Source: Granulicatella elegans ATCC 700633 (GTDB lineage: Bacteria > Bacillota > Bacilli > Lactobacillales > Aerococcaceae). From it: DNA of 64,000 bases. Within the stretch, counting starts at the first letter, position 1, and each line of letters begins with the position of its first letter. Position numbers and translations under genes: made by a program. The notes beneath the pieces were generated by a model. That model did no database searches. It saw nothing but the letters and a program-made list of their open reading frames with translations, and had not been told where the DNA came from. Shown here in pieces: positions 1 to 8,233 of this stretch. The stretch lies in NCBI RefSeq assembly GCF_000162475.2, contig NZ_KI391971.1:201986-265985 (forward strand), given 5' to 3'.

Positions 1-831
1 ACGGTTACTGGATTGCCGGAAGCTGTTACTCTAAGAATAGAAGGATCTAGTAGTTCATTATTAACCGTTGTAGGAAATGGTTCCTATCGTGTGAAAACCC
101 CTAATTTAAATGAATTAGGAACTGGAAAACATATGATTACGTTGCAAGTGTCAGGGCTACCTTCAGGAGTTAAGGGATCTGTTTCTCCAGAGACAGTTGA
201 GATTATGATTGAAAAGAAAGCAACGGTTGAATTACCCGTTTCAGTAAATGTGAATCGTGCAAATTTACCAGGAGCTTATAAAAATGGACAAGCTTTAGTG
301 AGTCCTGCTAGAGTTACGATTTCTGGACCAGAATCACTGATCAATCAAGTAGAAAAGGTTGTCGCAAATGTGACAGTGCCAGAAAATACAAAAGCAGACT
401 ATACTTCTTCTGTTGCCGTACAAGCGTTGGATGCAACAGGAAAACCTCTGGCACTAAAGATGGAACCAGAACAAGTTCAAGTAAGAGTACCAATTACAAC
501 AAATAGCAAAAAAGTTCCTATTATATTAACAACAACAGGAAGTGCGGGTACGCAATATTCCTATCAGTTGAAATCTGATGCTAAAGAGGTTACAATTTTA
601 GGAGCTCAAGAAGTGTTGGATAAATTGACAGCTATTCCTGTAGTGGTAGATGTCAATCAAGTAACTAAAACAACAACACAAGTGGTGAAGATAACTCTTC
701 CAACAGGAGTGGATAGTATCAATCCAGAAAATATTTCTGTTGAAGTAGTTGTTACATCTACAACACCAGAAACAACAGAAACTACGCAGACAACGCAAAC
801 TACACAAACAACACAAACAACAAGACAATAG
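1..831 (+). CDS. cdaR: CdaR (YbbR-domain) regulator of c-di-AMP synthase, 5' truncated by window edge
   Basis: The reading frame is open from base 1, so this is the C-terminal part of a longer protein. It contains several beta-rich YbbR repeats (for example around VTISGPESLINQVEKV and VTILGAQEVLDKL), the pattern of the extracytoplasmic CdaR protein. In Firmicutes CdaR is anchored by one N-terminal helix (not in the window) and modulates the membrane diadenylate cyclase CdaA. glmM follows after 30 bases, which is the conserved cdaA-cdaR-glmM order, so cdaA is expected just upstream. The last 25 or so residues are an unusual Thr/Gln/Glu-rich tail of TTQ repeats. The identification rests on domain pattern plus context and is strong. 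Confidence 0.93.
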   Translation, partial: TVTGLPEAVTLRIEGSSSSLLTVVGNGSYRVKTPNLNELGTGKHMITLQVSGLPSGVKGSVSPETVEIMIEKKATVELPVSVNVNRANLPGAYKNGQALVSPARVTISGPESLINQVEKVVANVTVPENTKADYTSSVAVQALDATGKPLALKMEPEQVQVRVPITTNSKKVPIILTTTGSAGTQYSYQLKSDAKEVTILGAQEVLDKLTAIPVVVDVNQVTKTTTQVVKITLPTGVDSINPENISVEVVVTSTTPETTETTQTTQTTQTTQTTRQ

Positions 832-861
832 AAATTGATTGAATTTTAAAGGAGATTGAAC

Positions 862-2217
862 ATGGGCAAATATTTTGGAACAGATGGTGTAAGAGGAGTA
901 GCGAATGCTGAATTAACACCAGAATTAGCGTTTAAATTAGGACGTTTTGGTGGCTATGTCTTATTACAACAAGCAGGTGGAGATAAGCATCCACGTGTTT
1001 TAGTCGGAAGAGATACTCGTATTTCAGGACAATTATTAGAGCATGCTTTAATTGCTGGTTTATTATCTGTAGGGATTGAAGTAATGCAATTAGGTGTTAT
1101 TCCAACACCAGGTGTTTCTTATTTAACACGTGTGCAAGGAGCTGTGGCAGGGGTTATGATTTCTGCATCTCACAATCCAGCACAAGATAATGGAATTAAA
1201 TTCTTTGGAGCAGATGGTTTTAAATTATCTGATGAAACAGAAGCAGAAATTGAAGCTTTATTAGATAGTCCAGAAGATACATTACCACGTCCTTCAACAG
1301 ATGAATTAGGAACTGTGGATGATTATTTAGAAGGAACAATGAAATATAGTCAGTTTTTACAACAAACAATTGACGGCCCTCTAACAGATATGAAAGTAGC
1401 GTTAGATGGTGCAAATGGAGCAACTTCAGCTGTATTAAATCGTTTATTTGCAGATTTAGAAACAGAGTTTTACACAATGGGAAATAAACCAAATGGTGTG
1501 AATATTAATGATGGAGTGGGTTCAACACATCCAGAAGCTTTAGCAGCATTTGTAAAAGAAAATGGCGCAGATTTAGGCTTAAGTTTCGATGGAGATGGAG
1601 ACCGTTGTATTGCGGTTGATGAAAACGGAGAAATCGTAGATGGCGATAAAATTATGTTTATCTGTGGAAAATACTTACGCAGTGTAGGACAATTGAATCA
1701 AGATACAATTGTTTCAACAGTTATGAGTAACTTAGGATTCCATAAAGCAGTGGAAGAAGAAGGAATGGTCGCTCTTCAAACAGCTGTAGGAGATCGCTAT
1801 GTTGTTGAAGAAATGCGCAAAAATGGTTATAACTTTGGTGGAGAACAATCAGGACATATTGTATTCTTAGATTTAAATACAACAGGCGATGGATTATTAT
1901 CAGGAATTCAATTAATGAATGTTATGAAACAAACAGGTAAGAAATTAAGTGAATTAGCCAGTGAAGTACCTACTTATCCTCAAGAATTAGTCAATATTCG
2001 AGTGAGCGATAAAAACGGGGCTATGGAAGTTCCAGCGATTAAAGAAATTATCGACACAGTGGAAGCCGAAATGGCAGGAAATGGTCGTGTTCTAGTTCGT
2101 CCAAGTGGAACAGAACCATTAGTACGTGTCATGGTAGAAGCGCCAACGGATGAGTTATGTCATGATTATGTTACACGAATTGCAGATGTAGTTCGTCAAG
2201 AAATTGGCTTAGACTAA
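862..2217 (+). CDS. glmM: Phosphoglucosamine mutase GlmM
   Basis: A cytoplasmic 451-residue enzyme that interconverts glucosamine-6-phosphate and glucosamine-1-phosphate on the way to UDP-GlcNAc for peptidoglycan. The N-terminal [11 protein letters not shown], the phosphoserine loop SASHNP (phospho-Ser about residue 103), the metal loop DGDGDR and the phosphate-binding RPSGTEP near the C-terminus are all present. The ATG at 862 lies 7 bases after AAAGGAG (848-854). An in-frame TTG at 856 is too close to that site to be the start. It is co-transcribed with cdaR, and GlmM is known to bind and inhibit CdaA in related bacteria. A terminator follows directly. Confidence 0.98.
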   Translation: MGKYFGTDGVRGVANAELTPELAFKLGRFGGYVLLQQAGGDKHPRVLVGRDTRISGQLLEHALIAGLLSVGIEVMQLGVIPTPGVSYLTRVQGAVAGVMISASHNPAQDNGIKFFGADGFKLSDETEAEIEALLDSPEDTLPRPSTDELGTVDDYLEGTMKYSQFLQQTIDGPLTDMKVALDGANGATSAVLNRLFADLETEFYTMGNKPNGVNINDGVGSTHPEALAAFVKENGADLGLSFDGDGDRCIAVDENGEIVDGDKIMFICGKYLRSVGQLNQDTIVSTVMSNLGFHKAVEEEGMVALQTAVGDRYVVEEMRKNGYNFGGEQSGHIVFLDLNTTGDGLLSGIQLMNVMKQTGKKLSELASEVPTYPQELVNIRVSDKNGAMEVPAIKEIIDTVEAEMAGNGRVLVRPSGTEPLVRVMVEAPTDELCHDYVTRIADVVRQEIGLD

Positions 2218-2236
2218 GAATGGAAGTTTGAGTATG

Positions 2237-2265
2237 AGAGAGTAACGAAAGTTGCTCTCTTTTTT
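2237..2265 (+). terminator. Rho-independent terminator after glmM
   Basis: A 10-bp stem (AGAGAGTAAC with GTTGCTCTCT, one G-U pair) closed by a GAAA tetraloop and followed by a T run. It ends the cdaA-cdaR-glmM transcript. Confidence 0.9.
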
Positions 2266-2364
2266 GTATGAGGAATTTGTATCAAACACAAGTAAAAATG
2301 TCCTAAATAATATTATTATAACAATATGATTTTTTGCTCATTTAACTGTTATTTCTATTTCGTT

Positions 2365-2375
2365 TATGGTACACT
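2365..2375 (+). promoter_or_regulatory. Candidate extended -10 promoter of the toxin mRNA
   Basis: TGG-TACACT (2367-2375) is a reasonable extended -10 element. No good -35 is visible at the right distance. It would start a transcript near 2382, just before the 5' strand of the long-range pairing described for this locus. Confidence 0.4.
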
Positions 2376-2470
2376 CTCGGCGTAGAAAGTTTTAAAGCGG
2401 TGGCAATCTCTATAAAGGTAGGTGATGCTTATGAGCATCTGTTTAAAATCTATCGAAAGGAGGTTGTATT

Positions 2471-2575
2471 TTGTCAGTCTATGAAGCATTGACATTAGTG
2501 TGTTCTTTTGCGACTTTACTAGTTGCGTTAGTGGCACTCATTGTCAAACTGATAGAAATCAAGACAAAAAAATAA
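2471..2575 (+). CDS. Small hydrophobic type I toxin, Hol-Tox-like
   Basis: A 34-residue peptide starting at TTG 2471, 7 bases after GAAAGGAGG (2455-2463). It begins MSVYEALTL, continues as one hydrophobic helix (about residues 8-28) and ends with a basic KTKK tail. This is the pattern of the putative holin-like toxins (Hol-Tox, PF16935), relatives of TxpA/BsrG-type membrane toxins of Firmicutes; family membership is from memory of the pattern. The stop codon lies inside the stem of a terminator that serves the opposite strand, and a sigma-A promoter drives an antisense RNA across the mRNA 3' end. That architecture makes a type I toxin-antitoxin unit the best reading. Confidence 0.72.
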   Translation: MSVYEALTLVCSFATLLVALVALIVKLIEIKTKK

Positions 2576-2684
2576 CACCGCTCATAACTTTGGAAGAGTT
2601 AGCGGTGTTATTAATACACTAATAACTGCCACCGTCTTTTCAACGGTCTACATTAGAGTCGAGTTGCTGCTCGGCTCTTTTTGT
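2566..2684 (-). ncRNA. Antisense RNA antitoxin of the type I toxin
   Basis: On the reverse strand a promoter TTGCAA-16-TATAAT (-35 at 2713-2718, -10 at 2691-2696) predicts a start near 2684. Transcription would run to a hairpin with a 10-bp stem (2573-2582 with 2601-2610) followed by seven T's (complement of 2566-2572). The RNA of about 120 nt overlaps the last codons and whole 3' untranslated region of the toxin mRNA. This matches the convergent overlap of TxpA/RatA and BsrG/SR4 in Bacillus. Existence is inferred from promoter and terminator only. Confidence 0.68.
2655..2682 (+). terminator. Terminator of the toxin mRNA
   Basis: Stem GAGTCGAG with CTCGGCTC, 6-base loop, then TTTTT. It lies inside the region also transcribed as antisense RNA, so both RNAs share about 115 bases. 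Confidence 0.8.
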
Positions 2685-2690
2685 ATCTTC

Positions 2691-2718
2691 ATTATACCAA
2701 AAACAAAACGAATTGCAA
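2691..2718 (-). promoter_or_regulatory. Sigma-A promoter of the antisense RNA
   Basis: Reading the reverse strand, TTGCAA (2713-2718) and a perfect TATAAT (2691-2696) are separated by 16 bases. It is much stronger by eye than the toxin promoter, as expected for an antitoxin RNA that must be in excess. Confidence 0.72.
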
Positions 2719-2822
2719 ACTTCGCAAATCCAAGTGATAATGTCCCGAATAATATTGATTCTAATTTTGTAGAGTGGTGAGAAATAAAAAAAGAAGGAAC
2801 TATTATCTCAAAGCCATACTTT

Positions 2823-2850
2823 TTGAAAAAAAGAAAAGGAATGGTACAAT
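2823..2850 (+). promoter_or_regulatory. Promoter of the acyl-CoA thioesterase gene
   Basis: TTGAAA (2823-2828), a 16-base spacer, and an extended -10 TGG-TACAAT ending at 2850. It supports a translation start downstream of here at 2879. Confidence 0.75.
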
Positions 2851-2878
2851 AGCGTTATTGAATATTAGAGGAGTTAGT

Positions 2879-3409
2879 ATGAATACAACAATCAAAACAT
2901 GCGCACAAACACGTGCGATTCAGTCTAGAAGAATTTTTCCATTTGATGTGAATATGCATCAAACATTATTTGGAGGGAATTTAACTCGTATTATTGACGA
3001 TTGTGCATCGATTACGGTGTCTCGTCATTGTCGTCGTTTAGCAGTGACGGCTTCAGTCGATGCGATGAATTATTTAAAACCATTACCATTAGGGCATTCT
3101 GTTTGTGTGGAAACGTATATTTCTGGTGTTGGAAAGAAAAGTATGGAAGTCTTTTGTAAAGTAGTAGGGGAAGATGTTTTAACAGGTGAACGTTATTTAG
3201 CAGCGACTAGTTTTTGGACATTTGTAGCTTTACCTCGAGAAGGGGAAACGGATTTTGCAGTTCCAGCGATTGAACCGGAAACTGCAGAAGAGAAATTCAT
3301 TTGTAGTGGCTATGAAGACAGACGTTTAGCTCGATTAGAACAATTGAAACGACAAGAAGAATTAATGAATCATGTTTCTATTCATAAACCTTGGATGGAA
3401 TCATTGTGA
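2879..3409 (+). CDS. Acyl-CoA thioesterase, hotdog fold (YkhA-like)
   Basis: 176 residues from ATG 2879, behind GAGGAG at the proper distance. An in-frame reading frame extends upstream but runs through the promoter, so it is not used. The central FPFDVNMHQTLFGG and IDDCASITVSRH segments match the hotdog-fold acyl-CoA hydrolases of the YkhA/YciA group, in which the Asp acts in catalysis. These cytosolic enzymes cleave acyl-CoA thioesters; the substrate chain length cannot be read from sequence. It stands alone with its own promoter. The family call is confident, the physiological role is not. Confidence 0.88.
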   Translation: MNTTIKTCAQTRAIQSRRIFPFDVNMHQTLFGGNLTRIIDDCASITVSRHCRRLAVTASVDAMNYLKPLPLGHSVCVETYISGVGKKSMEVFCKVVGEDVLTGERYLAATSFWTFVALPREGETDFAVPAIEPETAEEKFICSGYEDRRLARLEQLKRQEELMNHVSIHKPWMESL

Positions 3410-3525
3410 CAGTAATGTAAGGTTATCACCGTTTTTGTTAGAAAAAATCAAGGATTTTTCATATTTGATTTGTTAAAGTAGTCTTATCAAATGATTCTGG
3501 ATGAAGAAGGTTACAGGAGGGGACT

Positions 3526-4137
3526 ATGAATAAAACAAATGCTATTGCATTAAATCGGAAAATTATTCAAGTATTGACAGTAGGAGGAATTCTCCTAACG
3601 ATTTATTTAGGATACATCATTGCCAAACATCATTATTTTGAGGTTGGAGGAGCATTCCAACAGTTGGTCGGCAATTGGGGAATGTATGGAGTATTATTCT
3701 TTATCTTCATTCAAATAGTACAGGTAGTTTATCCGATTATTCCGGGCGGACTAACTTGTGTCGTTGGGCATATTGTATTTGGCCCTTTATATGGGTTTAT
3801 TTATAATTTTATTGGTATTATGATTGGGTCTATGATTAATTTTTGGCTAGCAAGACGATATGGAGAAACAGTCGTTCAAGCATTTGTTTCTCAAGCGACT
3901 TATGATAAATATATTAGCTATTTAAATGATGGGAAGAAATTCGAACGTTTCTTCTTTTGGGCATTAGTATTGCCAGGATTTCCTGATGATTTCTTATGTA
4001 TGGTAGCAGGATTAGGGAAGATGACGTTTAAGAATTTTGTAGCGATTTGTTTAGTGGCAAAACCTGTCACACTATATGTTTATACATTGATTGCAGCAGA
4101 AGGAGTACAAGTTCTCTTTAAATGGATTCAAGGGTAG
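3526..4137 (+). CDS. TVP38/TMEM64-family membrane protein
   Basis: 203 residues with about five hydrophobic segments and the SNARE-associated/VTT domain signature: a re-entrant region around [21 protein letters not shown], then [17 protein letters not shown] and a loop ending [11 protein letters not shown]. The start ATG follows AGGAGGGG. DedA/TVP38 proteins are linked to lipid carrier or phospholipid translocation and membrane potential; the specific substrate of this subgroup is unsettled. The next gene, yidD, starts 11 bases after its stop, so they are probably one transcript. Confidence 0.88.
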   Translation: MNKTNAIALNRKIIQVLTVGGILLTIYLGYIIAKHHYFEVGGAFQQLVGNWGMYGVLFFIFIQIVQVVYPIIPGGLTCVVGHIVFGPLYGFIYNFIGIMIGSMINFWLARRYGETVVQAFVSQATYDKYISYLNDGKKFERFFFWALVLPGFPDDFLCMVAGLGKMTFKNFVAICLVAKPVTLYVYTLIAAEGVQVLFKWIQG

Positions 4138-4148
4138 AGGTGTTTTGT

Positions 4149-4448
4149 GTGAAAAGAATAATGATTGGATTGGTTCGAGGATATCAAAAATGGATTTCTC
4201 CATTATTTCCACCATCGTGTATTTATCGACCAACTTGTTCAACGTATATGATTCAAGCAATTGAAAAACATGGCGCTATCAAGGGTGTAATAATGGGAAT
4301 TGGTAGAATTATGAGATGTCATCCATTTATTTTAGGAGGACAAGATCCAGTTCCAGATGAATTTACAGTAAGACGACATAAAGACTATCGAAAAAAGAGA
4401 AGTTGTCAATGTTGTCAACCGATAGAAATCAAAAAAGAAGGAGATTGA
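4149..4448 (+). CDS. yidD: YidD, membrane protein insertion efficiency factor
   Basis: A 99-residue protein with the YidD pattern: an N-terminal amphipathic stretch ([19 protein letters not shown]), [17 protein letters not shown] with the conserved cysteines, and RCHPF. YidD sits on the inner face of the membrane and assists YidC-dependent insertion. I choose GTG 4149, 8 bases after AGAGG. The longer frame from ATG 4122 would overlap the preceding gene and adds residues not seen in the family. The C-terminus carries an extra KKRSCQCCQ stretch, possibly metal-binding, which is not part of the core domain. Confidence 0.93.
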   Translation: MKRIMIGLVRGYQKWISPLFPPSCIYRPTCSTYMIQAIEKHGAIKGVIMGIGRIMRCHPFILGGQDPVPDEFTVRRHKDYRKKRSCQCCQPIEIKKEGD

Positions 4449-4470
4449 ACGGTATTCAATCTCCTTTTTA
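4440..4470. terminator. Bidirectional terminator between yidD and the convergent ECF S gene
   Basis: GGAGATTGAA pairs with TTCAATCTCC over 10 bp with a 5-base loop. T runs follow on the forward strand, and an A-rich stretch precedes, so it can stop both converging transcripts. Confidence 0.88.
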
Positions 4471-4472
4471 TA

Positions 4473-5012
4473 TTACTGAAATTTAGTTTGATACTTTTGA
4501 ATAATACGTGGCAATAGTGGCGATAAGAGTATCCAAAAGCCAATATTTCCAAAAGCATGTAGTGTATCAAATGGTAGTCCTTGTAAATAATATACCCAAA
4601 ATTTAGGAATATGATAAAAATATACAGAAAAAATCGAAATGACAAATCCGTATAAATATCCCGTTAAACCAGCCATGATTGTAAAAAAGGCTAATTTCAA
4701 TAAGGGTTGTTTCCAAGTTTGTCTCCAGAAAGGTTTCAAACAAGAAAATACAAGAATGACAATCGCAAAACTAGCAATTTGATACAAGGTCCATGGTCCC
4801 ATTCCTAAAAAGATATTAGATAGAATCATCGATAAACTGGCAGTCAAAATTCCTTCTACTAATCCCATTTCAAGAGTAATGATTAATAGAATCACCGTCA
4901 CCGGTTGAACATTTGGAATCCAGGAAAATAGGAGTCTACCAATGTAGGCTAGTGTTGATAGTAATGCGATCAGTGTGATTTTTCTAATGGAAAAAATAGA
5001 CGTATTTTTCAT
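4473..5012 (-). CDS. ECF transporter S component (substrate unknown, possibly cobalamin)
   Basis: 179 residues with about five or six membrane helices. The N-terminal ALLSTLAYIGRLLF segment and the middle GLTGYLYGF segment follow the usual S-component pattern. S components bind a vitamin or metal and dock on shared EcfAA'T modules. The start overlaps the stop of the DUF4430 lipoprotein gene by one base (TAATG), so the two are translationally coupled. DUF4430 resembles the C-terminal domain of transcobalamin/intrinsic factor, which suggests a corrinoid substrate; that is inference from the neighbour only. Confidence 0.82.
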   Translation of the reverse strand: MKNTSIFSIRKITLIALLSTLAYIGRLLFSWIPNVQPVTVILLIITLEMGLVEGILTASLSMILSNIFLGMGPWTLYQIASFAIVILVFSCLKPFWRQTWKQPLLKLAFFTIMAGLTGYLYGFVISIFSVYFYHIPKFWVYYLQGLPFDTLHAFGNIGFWILLSPLLPRIIQKYQTKFQ

Positions 5013-5413
5013 TATTGTTTAAATGCTTCTAATTTCCAATCGATAACGTCACCTTGTTTTAAGTCAACTTGGTTAGCTCCGACTGGGCTCATTTCACCAT
5101 TGACATCAAATAACCAATATTTTTGGTTTGCTGGTTCTTGTTCAATGCCGTTAATTGAAGATACGAAACCATCTTTTTCAACGATTTGCATTTGTTCTTT
5201 CATGACTGTTAATAATTTATCACCATCTTTGAAAGTTAAGGTAAATGGACTTCCTGAAATTGGTTCTCCATCTTTTTTAACATTTACTGTAATCGTTTGT
5301 TCTACTTTTGCTGTAGTTGTTGTTTCTTGAGATGTTTGTTTAGTAGGGGCTGTTGGTTGTGCGCAAGCTCCTAAAGATACAGTTAATAAAGCTAAAGCTA
5401 ATAATTTTTTCAT
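5012..5413 (-). CDS. DUF4430 surface lipoprotein
   Basis: 133 residues. A lipoprotein signal peptide ends in SLGAC (Cys17), followed by a short Thr/Gln-rich linker. A single DUF4430 domain (PF14478, transcobalamin-like) occupies about residues 40-131, with the family's NQKYWLFDVNGE and DLKQGDVIDWKLE segments. The protein would be tethered outside the membrane. Its coding region runs directly into the ECF S-component gene, so it may be a substrate-capturing partner of that transporter. The start ATG lies behind AGGAGG and a good promoter is visible upstream. No cobalamin riboswitch is visible in the short leader. Confidence 0.85.
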   Translation of the reverse strand: MKKLLALALLTVSLGACAQPTAPTKQTSQETTTTAKVEQTITVNVKKDGEPISGSPFTLTFKDGDKLLTVMKEQMQIVEKDGFVSSINGIEQEPANQKYWLFDVNGEMSPVGANQVDLKQGDVIDWKLEAFKQ

Positions 5414-5448
5414 AAAATCCTCCTAGAGTGTTCTTTTAAACCTATACC

Positions 5449-5477
5449 ATCATAGCGAAAGCGAGATAGAATGTAAA
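5449..5477 (-). promoter_or_regulatory. Promoter of the DUF4430-ECF S operon
   Basis: On the reverse strand TTTACA (5472-5477), a 17-base spacer and TATGAT (5449-5454). The leader is only about 30 nt, which leaves no room for a riboswitch. Confidence 0.78.
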
Positions 5478-5605
5478 GTCATTTATATTCTATGAAGAAA
5501 TTAAAAAAATATAAAATCTTATCTACTCACCTTGTGAAAAAAGTGGTATACTGACAAAGTATTATTCCAAAAAGGAAGAGTAATTAAAAGGAGGAAATGA
5601 CCTAT

Positions 5606-6406
5606 ATGGCACAAGGTTATGAATTTTCAGAAAAAGTAGCGAAAGCTTGTCAAAAGAAAGAAGCGTTGTTTGACGAAAGTAAAGCACGTTATGCATTACG
5701 TTCAATGTTTGCAGGAGCTTTTCTAACAATGAGTACAGCAGCAGGGGCGGCAGCAGCACAAGTGATTGCAGGATTAAATCCAGCGTTAAGTAAATTTTTC
5801 TTTGCATTTATTTTTACTTGGGGATTAGTTTATATCTTATTCTTAAATTCTGAATTAGCAACATCTAATATGATGTATTTAACAGCAGGAGTTTATCAAA
5901 AAAATATTCGCCTATCAAAAGCTGTAACAATTTTATTATACTGCGGAATCTTCAACTTGATTGGAGCGATGATTATTGGGGCAGCATTTGCATATAGTTC
6001 AGCTTTTAATGCAATGGATGTACAACACTTCATCGTTGGTCTTGTTAAAGGGAAAGCATTAAGAGGAAATGGACAAGTTCTTCTAGAAGCTGTTTTAGCG
6101 AATATCTTTGTTAACGTTGCAATCTTAGCGTTCTTATTAATTAAAGATGATGCTGCTAAAATGTGGATTATTATTTCAGCAATTTTCATGTTTGTATTCT
6201 TAGGAGAAGAACACGTGGTAGCAAACTTTGCTTCATTCTCAATTGTTAAATTCTCAGCAGTTTCTCCATCTCTAGAATTTATGAACTGGTTCAACTTAAT
6301 TCGTCACTGGGTAGTAGCGTTTATCGGTAATACAATCGGTGGGGGCGTGATTGTTGGATTAGCTTACGCATTCTTAAACAAAACAAAAAGTGTTTATCAT
6401 GAATAA
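5606..6406 (+). CDS. Formate/nitrite transporter (FNT) family channel
   Basis: 266 residues with six predicted helices and the FNT hallmarks: an N-terminal FAGAFLTMSTAAGAA loop and the GEEHVVANFASF helix with the pore histidine. FNT channels pass small anions such as formate, nitrite, lactate or hydrosulfide; the substrate here is unknown. AAGGAGG (5588-5594) is 2 bases from an ATG at 5597 and 11 from ATG 5606. I prefer 5606, although neither spacing is ideal. An extended -10 (TGG-TATACT, ending 5552) precedes the gene. It is monocistronic. Confidence 0.88.
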   Translation: MAQGYEFSEKVAKACQKKEALFDESKARYALRSMFAGAFLTMSTAAGAAAAQVIAGLNPALSKFFFAFIFTWGLVYILFLNSELATSNMMYLTAGVYQKNIRLSKAVTILLYCGIFNLIGAMIIGAAFAYSSAFNAMDVQHFIVGLVKGKALRGNGQVLLEAVLANIFVNVAILAFLLIKDDAAKMWIIISAIFMFVFLGEEHVVANFASFSIVKFSAVSPSLEFMNWFNLIRHWVVAFIGNTIGGGVIVGLAYAFLNKTKSVYHE

Positions 6407-6415
6407 TGAAACTAA

Positions 6416-6443
6416 GGGTTGCCTCTAGAGGCAGCCTTTTTTA
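6416..6443 (+). terminator. Terminator after the FNT gene
   Basis: GGTTGCCTC pairs with GAGGCAGCC (one G-U), two-base loop, then TTTTTT. Confidence 0.88.
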
Positions 6444-6552
6444 TTTTTAGAAAATTTTCAAAATCTTGAGCAGAATAATTGGGGAATCGGATAAAATCTG
6501 TTACTATAACTCTATCGTGAAAACGATGAATGAAATGAAAAGGAGAATTGTT

Positions 6553-8169
6553 ATGAAAAAAACAACCAAAATGTTAGCGACCAGTTTATTAGTGGCGGTA
6601 GGTTTGGCTGCTTGTGGCAGCAATTCATCAAGTTCTACGAATGCTGCGAATCGCTTAACAATGACAACCTTTGGCGAATTAACAACATTAGATAGTGCAG
6701 ATTATGATGATGTTCCAAGCTCAGATATGATGGGACAAATTTTTGAAGGATTATATCGTGTAGCAGCAAACAATAAAGTTGAATTAGGAATGGCTGCGCA
6801 AGAACCTAAAGTGAGTGAAGATGGTTTAGTCTATACTTTTACATTACGTGATGCAAAATGGTCAGATGGATCTCCTGTAAAAGCACAAGATTTTGTATTT
6901 ACTTATCGTAAATTAGTGAATCCACAAGAAGGACATGTAGCACAATCAGCGGATGTGTTCAAAAATGCGAAAAAAATTCGTAGTGGAGAATTACCAGTGG
7001 AAGAATTAGGAGTTAAGGCTCTTGATGATAAAACATTAGAAATTACACTTGAAAATCCAGCTCCATATTTACCAAAATTATTAACGGGTTCACGTTTCTT
7101 ACCACAATCTGAAGCAGTGGCTAAAAAATTAGGTGATCAATATGGTTCAAATGTTTCAAATGTAGTCGTAAATGGACCATTCAAATTAGAAGGATGGACA
7201 GGTTCAGAATTAACTTGGAAATTAGTGAAAAACGCGGACTACTGGGATGCTAGCAATGTTGCTTTAAATGAAGTGACAGTGAATGTATCTAAAGAAGTAG
7301 CAACTTCTGTTCAATTATTTGATTCAAAACAAGTCCAATATACAACGATTAGTGACCAATTTGTGGATCAATATAAATCTCAACCAACATTCCATGCGCA
7401 ACCAAAAGCAACAATGGGATATATGAGTTTTAATACATTGAAACCAACAACAGCAAACCAACACTTCCGTCGTGCGATTGCGATGGCTTATGATAAACAA
7501 GCGTTAACAAATAATGTCTTAAAAGATGGCTCAATTCCTTCAACAGGATTAATTCCAAAAAGCTTTGCAACAAATGAAGCAACTGGAAAAGATTTTGTAG
7601 ATGAATCAGGTGATTTCTTGAAATTTGATGTACAAGAAGCTCAAAAAGAATGGGAATTAGCGAAAAAAGAATTAGGGGTTAGTGAAGCAACCGTTACTTT
7701 ATTAACTTCTGATACAGGAACTTCAAAACTTGTAGGAGAATATTTACAAGCGCAAATTCAAAAGAATTTACCAGGTGTAACATTTAAATTACAACCTGTT
7801 CCATTGAAAAACCGTTTAGAATTACAACGTGCAAGCGACTTTGATATTTTCTACGGTACTTGGGCTCCAGATTATCAAGATCCATTGAACTTCTTAGAGC
7901 AATATATTACAGGTGGCGGTATTAACTTTGCGAAATACTCTAACCCAGAATATGATAAAGCAGTAGATGCCGTGAAATCGACTTATGCCACTCAACCAGA
8001 AAATCGTTGGAATCAAATGCTAGCTGCAGAAAAAGTCATTATGAATGATGCAGTTGTAGCTCCAATTTACCAAGCTTCTCAAAGCTATTTATTAGCTGAA
8101 AATGTAAAAGGCTTTGAAGTATTACCGTTTGGACGTACAGTGAACTTACGTCAGGCAAGCGTGCAGTAA
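6553..8169 (+). CDS. Oligopeptide ABC transporter substrate-binding lipoprotein (OppA-like)
   Basis: 538 residues from ATG 6553 behind AAAAGGAGA; the longer in-frame extension upstream lacks a ribosome site. A lipoprotein signal ends GLAAC (Cys21). The mature part is a family 5 solute-binding protein, with LTMTTFGELTTLDSADYDD at the mature N-terminus and the typical FRRAIAMAYDK segment in the middle. It would capture peptides outside the membrane for an Opp permease. No oppBCDF genes are next to it, so it is an orphan receptor that must use a transporter encoded elsewhere. Such orphans in Gram-positives often receive signalling peptides or nutrient peptides; which applies here is unknown. Confidence 0.93.
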   Translation: MKKTTKMLATSLLVAVGLAACGSNSSSSTNAANRLTMTTFGELTTLDSADYDDVPSSDMMGQIFEGLYRVAANNKVELGMAAQEPKVSEDGLVYTFTLRDAKWSDGSPVKAQDFVFTYRKLVNPQEGHVAQSADVFKNAKKIRSGELPVEELGVKALDDKTLEITLENPAPYLPKLLTGSRFLPQSEAVAKKLGDQYGSNVSNVVVNGPFKLEGWTGSELTWKLVKNADYWDASNVALNEVTVNVSKEVATSVQLFDSKQVQYTTISDQFVDQYKSQPTFHAQPKATMGYMSFNTLKPTTANQHFRRAIAMAYDKQALTNNVLKDGSIPSTGLIPKSFATNEATGKDFVDESGDFLKFDVQEAQKEWELAKKELGVSEATVTLLTSDTGTSKLVGEYLQAQIQKNLPGVTFKLQPVPLKNRLELQRASDFDIFYGTWAPDYQDPLNFLEQYITGGGINFAKYSNPEYDKAVDAVKSTYATQPENRWNQMLAAEKVIMNDAVVAPIYQASQSYLLAENVKGFEVLPFGRTVNLRQASVQ

Positions 8170-8179
8170 AAGAAATATT

Positions 8180-8219
8180 AAAACAGAGGTAACTATAATA
8201 GTAGGTACCTCTGTTTTTG
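8180..8219 (+). terminator. Terminator after oppA-like gene
   Basis: AAACAGAGGTA pairs with TACCTCTGTTT over 11 bp, 14-base loop, ending in TTTTT. The next gene converges on it. Confidence 0.82.
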
Positions 8220-8233
8220 TTAATCATCAATTA

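Noticed and set aside
598..828. Cys-rich reading frame on the reverse strand over the cdaR tail
   Set aside because: It is the complement of the TTQ-type repeat in cdaR; cysteine richness is an artefact of the repeat.
2425..2484. 19-codon frame overlapping the toxin start
   Set aside because: Its ribosome site is weak and sequence unremarkable; at most a coupling leader peptide, so not listed as a gene.
5414..5477. Possible cobalamin riboswitch before the DUF4430-ECF operon
   Set aside because: The promoter lies only about 35 bases from the start codon; no room and no conserved B12-box.
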